From Prorocentrum cordatum (taxonomy: Eukaryota > Sar > Dinophyceae > Prorocentrales > Prorocentraceae): 64,000 bases of DNA. Location: NCBI GenBank assembly GCA_963575745.1, contig CAUYUJ010015833.1:174228-238227 (forward strand). Direction: 5' to 3'. Positions 40,541-52,351 of this stretch are shown in pieces. Position 1 is the first letter of the stretch, and each line of letters begins with the position of its first letter. The notes beneath the pieces were generated by a model that searched no databases, was not told where the DNA came from, and was given only the letters and a program-made list of their open reading frames with translations. Both the position numbers and the translations under genes were made by a program.

Positions 40541-42712
40541 TTCATAGGGTGATTACCACATCCTCTCTTTGGGTCGGCCCGGCCAACTAGATCCACTCTG
40601 CGCCCGAATTCCTCCTGGCTCTTTGCCGAAGAGCTCTACGAGGTAGGAGGTACTCTGACGTGCAAAGAGCTCTACGAGGTTCCCGGCGGTGACCAGCTTG
40701 ACGGTTCACCGCCGGCGCCACTCGACGGATCCGGCGGAACCGTCAACCAGGTTACCGCTGGACCCCTCGCGGAGCTCTTTTCTTGCACGGCGGTCCTCGG
40801 TGCACATGAAGGAAGAGTCTGGAGCAAGACCCAAAAAACTCGAAAAAACACGTTTTTCTGTTTTTATCCAACGTCGGTTCCTCCACGTGTTTTGATAGTA
40901 ATACTGCACCTACAGACCTGAAATTTTGACTGGCAGACGCGGCATAACCCACTCCCCTCCCTCCCTACCTGTCTGCTTACCGAAAAAAGGTTATCAGATG
41001 ATTCAGAAAAACGCATTTTTTGTGTCGACACAAAGTTGGTTCCCCCAAGTGTTTTGATAGTAATACTGTCTCTAGAGCCATGAGAAATTGACCAGCAGGT
41101 GCGCCATAGCTTACTACAGGCAATGAAAATCTCACTTCTGAAAACGAACTGCCCCAGGTTACCACGTCCTCTCGTCTGGTCGGGCCGGCCCTAGCTCCAC
41201 CCTGCGCCCGAATTCCTCTTAGCTCTTTGCCGAAGAGCTCCACGAGGTAAGCTCTACGAGGTATAACGAAGAGCTTTACGAGGTACGCTTTCCTGAAAAG
41301 AGCTCTCCTGAAGAGAAGCGCTTCTAAAGCGCGAGCGACGCTTCCACGCGCGCCTGCGCGCACGCGGGCGCGCGCGCACGCGTGCCGGAAGCGCCCCCGG
41401 ACACGCTGCGAACTTTTACAACTCGCTGCGACGATTCTGGACTGGCAAGATGGGCAGCTGGCCGGCGCCACCGCCGTCCGGCTTCCAATCTAAAACCCTT
41501 TAGCTCTCAGAAAGCTCTCTGGCTACTTCCGTCGAGATTTGTTTGGCAACTAGTCCCCCAGCGCGCCGGAATACCTCGTAGAGCTCTTCGGCATCGATGA
41601 GCTAGAGGAATTCCGGCGCGGGGTGCAGCTAGTTGGCCAACCCGGCCCGGGCGGACAATGTGATGACCTGGGGTCGGTTTTACAAATATTTCGAAAGATT
41701 TTCAAATTCGTTTTGAAAACCACTATTTTTGTAAGGTAAAGTGGATTGTGCCGCGTTCGCCTGTCGAATTCTCAGGCTCGTAGCTGGAATATTACAATCA
41801 AAAAACGCGGAGGAAAAACTGGCTTTAGAAATGCATGTTTCGAAAGATTATAAAATATGTTCGATCTTCTAAGCTGATGTCTGCTCGAACTTACTCGTCG
41901 GATCTGAACAGGATTCCGCGATCCCAGAGCTCGACCGGGGTCCCGGCGGTAACTTGGTTCTCGGTTTACCGCCGGCTCCCAGTTACTGTTCCAGCTTCGC
42001 CGCTAACGATCTTAGGGAAGCCCTACGAGTCGTTATTTTTCTAACTTCGCCGCTAACGCTCTTCGGGAAGCTCTACGAGTCATTCCTTTAGCTTTTCCCT
42101 GCGTCCGAATTCCCTTTGGCTCATCTCGACGCAAAGCTCTACGAGGTACTAACTGCTCCCTGCTGCCCGAATTCCTTACCTCGTAGAGCTTTTCGTTATC
42201 GATGAGCTAGGGGAATTCCGGCGCGGACTGGAGCTATTTCCCGGAGAGCTCTCTGAGAGCTATAGGGCGGTCCAGAATCGTCGCGGCGACCTGTGAAACT
42301 TCGCAGCGTGTCCGGGGGCGCTTTCGGCACGCGTCCGCGCGTGCTTGCACGCGTGTAGGCGCGCGTGGAGGCGTGCCTGGCAGGGCTTCAGAAGCGCCTC
42401 AGGAGAGCTCCCTCTTTGCTATCCGGATTGTGGACGCCACCAAGTTAGTCGACACGACAAGAACAGGAATTCCCGGAAATTTTTCTGAGAGCTATAGGGT
42501 TTTAGATTAGACGCCGGACGGTGGTGGTGCTTGCCAGCAGCTCTTCCACGGCGGTCCAAAATCGTCGCAGAAACTTGCAAAACTTCGCAGCGTGTCCGGG
42601 AGCGCTTTCGGCACGCGCGCACGCGTGCAGGCACGCGTGGAAGCGTGCCTGGCAGCGCTTCAGAAGCGGCCCTGGAGAGCCCCCCAGAGCATTCCAGGAA
42701 AGCATTCCAGTA
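40541..42712. repeat. Introner-like remnants and GC-rich modules
   Basis: A plus-sense hairpin ends near 40722 and a minus-sense one begins at 40727, back to back. Another plus-sense hairpin of an older type ends CTCCCAG at 41983. GC-rich modules lie at 41296-41522, 42246-42415 and 42488-42690. No gene. Confidence 0.65.
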
Positions 42713-43420
42713 ACTCGTAGAGCTTCCCTTAGCTAGTTGCTGGAAGCTTAAGAGTAATTTCGGGGCGCTGGAGAGCTAGCTCGCAAGAAAAATCTCTACG
42801 GACCTTTCGCTGACTTTTGGTCGGTTGAAAATTTCATTCTCGAAATTCAACCGTTCGTTAGAGCTCTAGTATTTTTCCTGACCTTATTCGATCTTATTCC
42901 CGCTCGCTGTCTTAATCCCAGCTCGATCGGGCCGTTTCGAGTCATCTTGTCACGCACTGTCGGTTTTTTGTACTTAACTCGAGCTGTCGGACAGCCCCAG
43001 AGCTCATACTTACAGAAACCGATTCCGAATCATCAGGCGCGTTCGTCTGTTGCATACAGATGTCTGAAATCGGTCTGCTACTGGAGCCAGGTATGCGAAA
43101 CTAGTTGTATTATTCGAGTCATCTTGACAGGCAGTCGGTTTGCTGTACTTAACTCGAGCTATAGGACAGCTACAGAACTGATACCTACAGACGCCAATTC
43201 TTTATTAGCAGGCGCGTTCATCTGTTGAATCTAGAGTTCTCAACTCGGTCTGCTACTCGAGCTAGGCCCGTTAACCTATTCGTATTATTCGACTCATCTT
43301 GGCAGGTGCTGTCGGTTTTCTGGACTTTACTCGAGCTGTAGGGAAGCCACAGAGCTGATACTTACAGATACCCACTCGAAATCATCAGGCGCGTTCATCT
43401 GTTGCATCTAGAGGTCTGAA
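42713..43420 (+). repeat. Plus-sense element with three 177-bp units
   Basis: It starts GTAACTCGTAGAGCTTCCC at 42713, carries the block that is inverted elsewhere (gacttttggtcggttgaa) and three units in reverse orientation, and is cut by the minus-sense hairpin at 43421. Confidence 0.7.
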
Positions 43421-46400
43421 TGGGGAACCGGCGGTAAACCGTCAACCTGGTCACCGCCGGGAACCTCGTAGAGCTCTTTGCTTGCACGGCGATCGTCGGA
43501 GCACATGAAGAAAGCTTCTGGGACGGGAAAGAAAAAACTCGAGAAATCACGTTTTTCTGTTTTTATCCAACGTTGGTTCCTGCAAGTCTTTTGAAAGTAA
43601 TATTGCAGCTACGGGCCTGAGAATTTAACTGGCAGACGCGGCATAACCCACTACACGTGAGAAAAATACCGGTTCTCAAAATGAATTGTCAAATATCTTT
43701 CAAATATTAGCAAAACCGACCCAAAGTACCTCGTAGAGCTCTTCGGCATCAATGAGCTAGAGGAATTCCGGCGCGGGGTGGAGCTAGTTGGTCGAGCCGA
43801 CCAGAAAGGACAAAGAGGCTACTTTTGGGTGGTTTTGCGAATATTTGAAAGATATTTGACCATTTATTTTGAGAAAGCAGATTTTTCGCACCTGTAAACA
43901 ACTATGAGGGCCTCTCCGTCTTAATATGAGCTCTGTAGGCGCACTTTCACTATCAAAACACTTGGCGGAAGCATCTTGATGTCGACATGAAAAAAAATTG
44001 CCTTATTCAAGAAATGCCTCCAGAAGCTCTCTCTTACGACTCTGAGCACTCTTACGCGTGAAAGGAGCTCTACGAGGTTCCCGGCGGTGACCAGGTTGGC
44101 GGTTCACCGCCGGCGCCAATTACCACATTGTCTCTTTCGGTCGGGTCGGCCAACTGGGCACCGGCGGTAAACCGTCAACATTTCTTACCGCCGGGGGACT
44201 CGTAGAGCTTCCTGACAATATATAATGTCGAAAAAAATTTCAGATAACGAATAGTTTTTCAGCCCAAGCGATTTCAGACCTCTCGATGCAACAGCCGAAC
44301 GCCCCCGATGCTTCTGGATTGTCTTCTGCACGAGCTCTGTAGCTCTCCTACAGCCCGAGTTACGTGCGTAAATCGACAGCACCTCTCAAGATGACTCGAA
44401 CAATACGAATAGTTTGGCAAACCTAGCTCGAGTATCCGACCGAGTTGAGACCTCTGAATGCGACAGGCGGACGCGTCTGATGTCTCCGAATCGATTGCTG
44501 TGATTACCAGCCCTGTAGCCCCCTACAGCCCGAGTTAGGTGCCGAAAACCGACAGCACCTCTCAGGATGACTCAAACAATAGGACTAGTTTCGCGGACCT
44601 AGTTCGGGCAGCAGACCGAGTTCCGAGCTCTGCATTCGACCGGCGGACACGCCTGATGTCTTCAAATCGATTCCTGTGACTACCAGCACTGTAGCCCCCC
44701 TACAGCCCGAGTTAAGTACAGAAAACATACAGCACCTCTCAGGATGACTCGAACAATACAAACAGTTTCGCGATTCTAGATCGAGCAGCAGACCGAGTTT
44801 AGAGCTCTGGATTCAACAGGCAAACGCGACTGATGATTCTGAATCGGTTTCTGTAAGTATCAGCTCTGTAGCTGTCCTATAGCTCGAGTTAAGTTCAGCA
44901 AACCGAGAGCGCCTGTCAAGATGACTCGAATAATACGAACAGGTTTGCGAACCTAGCTCGGCTAGCAGACCGAGTTCAGACCTCTGGATGCAACAGACGA
45001 ACACGTCGGATCATTCTGAATCGATAAGCTGTGCTTACCAGCTCTGTAGCTGTCCTGTATCTCGAGAAAAGTGCAATATACCGACAGCGCGTATCAAGAT
45101 GACTCGAAACGGCCGATCCCGCCTGGACGCTTTTTGGCAGTTAAAGGTACCCGATCGAGCTGAGATCAAGATGGCGAGCGGGAATCAGGTCGAATATCAC
45201 GGGAAAAAATACTTGAGCTCAAACGAATTCAGGAATTTCGAGAACAAAATTTTCAACCGACCAAAAGTCAGCAAACGGTCCGTCGAGATTTTTTTTGCCA
45301 ACTAGCTCTCCAGGGCCCCAGAACTTGGAACCGGCGGTAAACCGTCAACCAGGTTACCGCCGGGAACCTCGTAGAGCTTTTTTCTTGCACGGCGATCGTC
45401 GGAACACATGAAGAAAGCTTCTGGAGCGAGAAACAAAAATGTCGAAAAAACACATTTTCCTGTTTTTATCCAACGTCGATTCCTCCAAGTGTTTTGATAG
45501 TAATATTGCACCTACGGACCTAAGAATTTGACTGGCAGTCGCGGCATAACCAACTACAGGTGCGAAAAATCTGGTTTCTCAACATGAATGGTCAAATATC
45601 TTTCAAATCTTAGGAAAACCGACCCGAGGTCACCACATTGTCTCCTAACGTCCGGTCGACCAACTAGCTCCACCCATAGTAACACTGCACCTACGGACCT
45701 AAGAATTTGACTGGCAGACGCGGCATAACCCACTACAGGTGCGAAGAATCTGGTTTCTCAAAATGAATGGTCAAATAAAATATCTTTCAAATCTTAGGAA
45801 AACCGACCCGAGGTCACCACATTGTCTCTTAACGTCGGGTCGACCAACTGGGCGCCGGCGGTAAACCGTCAACCTTTCTTACCGCCGGGGGACTCGTAGA
45901 GCTTCCTGACCATATATAATGTCGAAGAAAAGTTGCAGAGAACGAATAGTTTTTCAGCCCGAGCGATTTCAGACCTCTCGATGCAACAGCCGGACGCCTC
46001 TGATGACTCTGGATCGTTTTCTATGCGGACGAGCTCCTACAGCCTGAGTTACGTGCGAAAATCGACAGCACGAATAGTTTCGCGAACCTAGCTCGAGTTT
46101 CAGACCTCTGAATGCGACAGGCGGACGCGCCTGCTGTCTCCAAATCGATTCCTGTGATTACCAGCCCTGTAGCCGCCCTACAGCTCGAGTTAAGTGCAGG
46201 AAACCGACAGCACCGCTCAAGATGACTCGAACAATACGAATAACTTCGCGGACCTAGCTCGGGCAGCAGACCGAGTTCCGAGCTCTGGATTCGACAGCCG
46301 GACGCGCCTGATGTCTCCTAATCGATTCCTGTGATCACCAGCCCTGCTGTAGCCCTCCCTACAGCCCCAGTTAAGTAGAGAAAACTGAGAGCACCTCTCA

Positions 46401-49400
46401 AGATGACTCGAACAATATAAATAGTTTCGCGAACCTAGCTCGGGCAGCGGACCGAGTTCAGAGCTCTGGATTCAACAGACAAATGCGCCCGATGATTCTG
46501 AATCGGCTTCTGTAAGTATGAGCTCTGCAGCTGTCCCATAGCTCGAGTTAAGTGCAAAAAACCGACAACGCCTGTCGAGATGACTCGGAACGGCACAGTA
46601 ATATCTACCCGATCGAGCTGAGATCAAGACGGCGAGCGGGAATAAGATCGAATGTCACGGGAAATAATTCTGGAGCTCTCACGAATGAATTTCGAGAACA
46701 AAATGTTCAACCGAACAAAAGTCACCAAAAGGTCCGTCGAGATTTTTCTTGCACTTAGCTTAGGGAAGCTCTACGATTGATTCCTCTAGCTCATCGATGC
46801 CGAAAGCTCCACGAGGTGCCTGCACCCGTGTAGGCACGCTGGAATCGCCCCCGAACCTGCTGCCGGGTCGGGCGAACTGCTGCGGAGATTCTGAAGCGGC
46901 GAAGATGGACTGCTGGCGGGCATCACTGCCGTCCGGCTGCTGATCTGAACCCTCTAGCTCTCAGAGAGCTCTCCGGGGACAGCTCAGCCAGCCCGCGGAA
47001 GGTATGATCGCGTCCCTTCGGAATTTCGACAACTAGATCCACTCTGTCGCCGAACTGGGCGCCGGCGGTAAACCGTTTTCCTTTCACACCGCCGGGGGAC
47101 TCGTAGAGCTTTCTGACAAATGAAATGTCGAAAAAAGAATTCGGAAAACGGATAGTTTTTCAGCCCAAGCGAATCGAAACCTCTCGATCCAACAGCCGAA
47201 CGCCCCCGATGCTCTGGATTGTCTTCTGCACGAGCTCTATAGCTCTCCTACAGCCCGAGTTACATGCCTAAATCGAGAGCACCTCTCAAGATGACTGGAA
47301 CAATACGAATAGTTTGGTAGACCTAGCTCGAGTATCAGACCGATCAGACCTCTGAATGCGACAGGCGGACGCGTCTGATGTATTCGAATCGATTCCTGGG
47401 ATTACCAGCCCTGCACCCCCTCCCCGCACAGCCCGAGTTTCGTGCAGAAAACCGACAGCACTCTCAGGATGACTCGAACAATACGAATAATTTCGCGGAC
47501 CTGGTTCGGGAGCAGACCGAGTTCCAAGCTCAAGATTCGACAGGCGGACGCGCCTGATGTCTTCAGATCGATTCATCCCTCCAGAGCCCGAGTTAAGTAC
47601 AGAAAACCGCGCACCTCTCAAGATGACTCGAACAATACGAAAAGTTTCGCAAGTCTAGATCGGGCAGCAGACCGAGTTCAGAGCTCTGGATTCCACAGAC
47701 AAACGACGCGACTGATGATTCTGAATCGGTTTCTGTAAGTATCAGCGGAAGCATTATTGAGCTCAAACGAATTGAAAATTTTGAGAACAAAACTGGGAAC
47801 CGGCGGTAAATCGTCGACCTGGTTCGCCGGGAACCTGGTAGAGCTCTTTTCTTGCACGGCGATCGTCGGAGCACATGAAGAAAGCTCGAACGGGAAAGAA
47901 AAAACTCGAGAAATCACGTTTTTTCTGTTTAATCGAACGTCGGTTCCTCCAAGTGTTTTGATAATAATATTGCACCCACGGACCTAATTAAGAATTTGAC
48001 TGGCAGACGCGGCATAACCACTACACGTGAGAAAAGTACCGTCCAAATGTGACTGGCAGACGCGGCATAACCGCTACACCACCACTACACGTTCTCAAAA
48101 TGAATTATCACACTTGGTTGCGTCCAACTCCCGGAGAGCAAAGAGAACACACGCCGGAGAGCTTTCCTGGCGAGCCCTCCGACGCTCGCGTGGAACTGGG
48201 CGCCGGCGGTAAACCGTCAACCTTTCTTACCGCCGGGGGACTCGTAGAGCTTCCTGACAATATATAATGTCGGAAAAATTGCAGAGAACGCATAGTTTCT
48301 CAGCCTAAGCGATTTCAGACCTCTCGATGCAAAAGCCGAACGCCCCCGATGCTTCTGGATTGTGTTCTGTACGAGCTCTGTAGCTCTCCTACAGCCCGAG
48401 TTACGCACGTAAATCGACAGCACCTCTCAAGATGACTCGAACAATACAAACAGTTTGGCAAACTTAGCTCGAGTATTAGACCGAGTTCAGACCTCTGAAT
48501 GCGACAGGCAGACGCGTCTGATGTCTCCGAATCGATTCCTGTGATTACCAGCCCTGCAGCCCCCCTACAGCCCGAGTTAAGTGCAGAAAACCAACAGCAC
48601 CTCTCAGGATGACTCGATCAATACGAATAGTTTCGCGGACCTAGTTCAGGCAGCAGACCTAGTTCTGAGCTCTGGATTCGACAGGCGAACGCACCTTATG
48701 TCTCCAAATCGATTCCTGTGACTACCAGCACTGCATCCCCCCACAGCCCGAGTTCAGTACAGAAAACCGACAGCACCTCTCAAGATGACTCGAAGAATAC
48801 GAGTAGCTTCGCGAATCTAGATCGGGCAGGAGACCGAGTTCAGAGCTCTCGATTCAACAGACGCACGCGACTGCTGATTCTGAATCGTTTTCTGTAAGCA
48901 TCAGCTCTGTAGCTGTGATATAGCTCGAGATAAGTACAGAAAACCGAGAGCGCCTGTCAAGATGACTCGAATAATACGAGTAGGTGTGCGGACCTAGCTC
49001 GGCCGAGTTCAGACCTCTGGATGCAACAGACGAACGCGCCTCACCATTCTGGATCGATAAGCTGTGCTCACCAGCTCTGTAGCAGTCCTGTATCTGGAGT
49101 TAAGTTTAATATACCGACGCGCATCAAGATGACTCGAAACGGCCGATCCCGCCTGGACGCTTTTTGGCAGCAAAAGGTACCCGATCGAGCTGAGGTCAAG
49201 ATGGCGAGCGGGAATAAGATCGAATATCACGGGGGGGGGGGAAAAAAAAAAAGCTCTAACGAATGGTTGAATTTTGAAAACAAAATTTTCAACCGACCAA
49301 AAGTCAGCAAAAGGTCCGTCGAGATTTTTCTTGCCAACTAGCTCTCCAGCGCCCCGGAATTACTCTTAAACTTCCAGCAACTGGCGCCGGCGGTGAACCG

Positions 49401-51125
49401 TCAACCTGGTCACCGCCGGGAACCTCGTAGAGCTCCGTTCACGCGTGAGAGAGCTCAGAGTCGAAAGAGAGTGCTTATGCAGGCATTTCTCTGAAAATTG
49501 AACATTTTTTTTCATGTCGAAAGAAAGTTGGTTCCTCCAAGTCTTCTGGTAGTAAAAGTGCGCCTAGAGAGCTCATATTAAGACGCAGAGGCTCTGATAA
49601 CCTGTTACAGGTGCGAAAAATCTGCTTGCTCAAAATGAATTGTCAAATATCCTTCAAATCTGAGCAAAACCGACCCCAAGTCACCACTGGGAACCGGCGG
49701 TAAACGGTCAACCAGGTTACCGCCTGGCGCATCGTAGAGCTCTTTCCTTGCACAGCGCTTCTCCGAAGACATAAAGGAAGCTTCTGAAGCGAGAGCCTAA
49801 AAACTTGAAAAATCGTGATTATTTAGTTATCATGCGAAGTCGGTTCCCCCAAGTGTTTTGATAATAATACTGCACCTACAGACCTGAATATTTCACTGGC
49901 AGACGCGGCATAACCCACTACAGGTGCGAAAAAACTGCTTTCTGGAAAAAAATGTCAAATATCTTTCAATTTTTGGGGAAACCCACCAAAAGTTGTCACA
50001 TTGTCCGTTCTGGTCCGGTCGACCAGCTAGCTCCACCCCGCGCCGGAATTCCTCTAGCTCATCGATAACGAAGAGCTCTACGAGGTACTCTGTCCTTTCG
50101 GGTCGGGTCGACCAACTAGCACCACCCCGCGCCGGAATTCCTCTTGCTCACCGATAACTTGGAACCGGCGGTAAACCGTCAACCAAGTTACCGCCGGGCA
50201 CCTCGTAGAGCTCTCTTCTAGCACAGCGCTTCTCGAAACACATGCAAGAGCCGAAAAACTCAAGCAATCACGATTTTTAAATCGGATTCTACAAGCGATT
50301 GGATAGTAAGGTTACACCTACGAACCAGATAATTCGACTGATGCACGCATCACCCACTCCCTTCTCTTCCTTTGTGCCTGCTTACCGCAAAAGCTTATCA
50401 TGACTCCGAAAAAAAAAGAGAGATAAAAAACAAACAAAAATGTTTGACGGTCGATAGAAAGTCCTCCAAGTGTTTTGATAGTAATACTGCCCCTAGAGAC
50501 ATTGACAATTCAACAGCAGCTGCGCCATAGCTTACTGCAGGGAATGAAAATCTCACTTCTCAAAACTGGCGCCGGCGGTGAACCGTCAACCTGGTCACCG
50601 CCGGGGACCTCGTAAAGCTCCTTTCACCCATGAGAGTGCTGAGAGTCGAAAGAGAGAGCTTATGGAGGCATTTCTCGAAAAAGGCAAAACTGATTTTTTT
50701 CATGTCGACATAAAGATGGTTGCTCCAAGTGTTTTGACAGTAAAGTGCGCCTACAGAGCTCATATTAAGACGGAGTGGCTAATCGTTTACAGGTGCGAAA
50801 AACCTGCTTTCTCAAAATAAATGGTCAAATATCTTTCAAATATTCGGAAAACCACCCAAAAGTTATCACTTTGTCCTTTCTGGTCGGCTCGACCAACTGG
50901 AACCGGCGGTAAACCGTCAACCTGGTTACCGCCGGGAACCTCGTAGAGCTCTTTCCTTGCACGGCGATCGTCGGAACACATGGAGAAAGCTTCTGGAGCA
51001 AGAAACAAAAAACTCGAAAAAACACGTTTTTCTGTTTTTATTCAACGTCGGTTCCCCCAAGTGTTTTGATAGTAATACTGCACCTACAAACCTGAAAATT
51101 TTACTGGCAGACGCGGCATAACCCA
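43421..51125. repeat. Dense nest of introner-like elements and 177-bp units
   Basis: Minus-sense hairpins begin at 43421, 44154, 45324, 45848, 47055, 47793, 48196, 49381, 49687, 50158, 50566 and 50897. A plus-sense element spans 43736-44118, between acccaaag and ttaccacattgtc, a site seen empty at 36535. 177-bp arrays occupy about 44280-45100, 45960-46560, 47160-47750 and 48300-49110. No gene. Confidence 0.8.
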
Positions 51126-51126
51126 C

Positions 51127-52351
51127 TGGGCGCCGGCGGTAAACCGTCAACCTTTCCTACCGCCGGGGGACTCGTAGAGCTTCCTGACCATATATCATGT
51201 CGAAAAATTGCAGAGAACGAATAGTTTTTCAGCCTAAGCGATTTCGGACCTCTCGATGCAACAGCCGTACGCCCCTCATGCTTCTGGATCGTTTTCTGTG
51301 CGCACGAGCTCCGTAGCTCTCCTACAGCCCGAGTTACGTGCGAAAATCGACAGCACCTCTCAAGATCACTCGAACAATACAAATAGTTTCACGACTCTAG
51401 CTGGAGCATCACCGAGTTCAGACCTCTGAATGCAACAGGCGGGCGCGCATGATGTCTCCGAATCGATTCCTGTGATTACCAGCCCCGCAGCCCCTTTACA
51501 GCCCGAGTTAAGTGCAGAAAACCAACAGCACCTCTGAAGATGACTCGAACAATACGAGTAGTTTTGCGGACCTAGCTCGGGCAGCAGACCGAGTTCAGAG
51601 CTCTGAATGCGACAGGCAGACGCGTCTGATGTCTCCGAATCGAATCCTGTGATTACCAGCCCTGCAGCCCCCCTTACAGCTCGATTTAAGTGCAGAAAAC
51701 GGACAGCACCTCTCAAGATGACTCGAAGAAAACGAATAGTTTTGCAGACCTAGCTCGGGCAGCACACCGAGTTCAGAGCTCTGAATGCGACAGGCGGACG
51801 CGCCTGATGTCTCGGAATCGATTCCAGTGAGTACGAGCCCTGTAGCCCCCCTACAGCCCGAGTTAAGTGCAGAAAACTGACAGCACCTCTCAAGATGACT
51901 CGAACGATACGAATAGTTTCGCGAACCTAGCTCGGGCAGCAGACCGAGTTCAGACCTCTACATGGAACAGACGAACGCGCCTGATGATTCGCAAACGATT
52001 TCTGTGAGAATGAGCTAATGAGCTCTGTAGCTGCCCTACAGCTCGAGTTAAGTACAAAGTACCGACAACGCGTATCAAGATGACTCGAAACAGCCGATCC
52101 CGCCGCAACGCTTTTTCGGAGAAATATTTACCCGATCGAGCTGAGATCAAGAAGGCGAGCGGGAATAAGATCGAATATGGTCAGAAAAATACTAGAGCTC
52201 CAACGAATGGTTGAATTTCGAGAACAAAATTTTCAACCGACCAAAAGTCAGCAAAAGGTCCGTCGAGATTTTTCTTGCCAACTAGCTCTCCAGCGCGCCG
52301 GAATTACTCTTGAGCTTCCAGCAACTAGCTAAGGGAAGCTCTACGAGTTAC
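51127..52351 (-). mobile_element. Complete 1.2-kb introner-like element with empty site known
   Basis: In minus sense it starts GTAACTCGTAGAGCTTCCC (52351 downward) and ends with the hairpin and GCGCCCAG at 51126. It carries about five 177-bp units (markers at 51411, 51588, 51766 and 51943) and the shared end block. The host reads gcataaccca before it and ctacaggtgcg after it. The uninterrupted sequence gcataacccactacaggtgcg is present elsewhere (for example 49907-49928), so this is a clean insertion with at most one or two duplicated bases. Confidence 0.85.
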
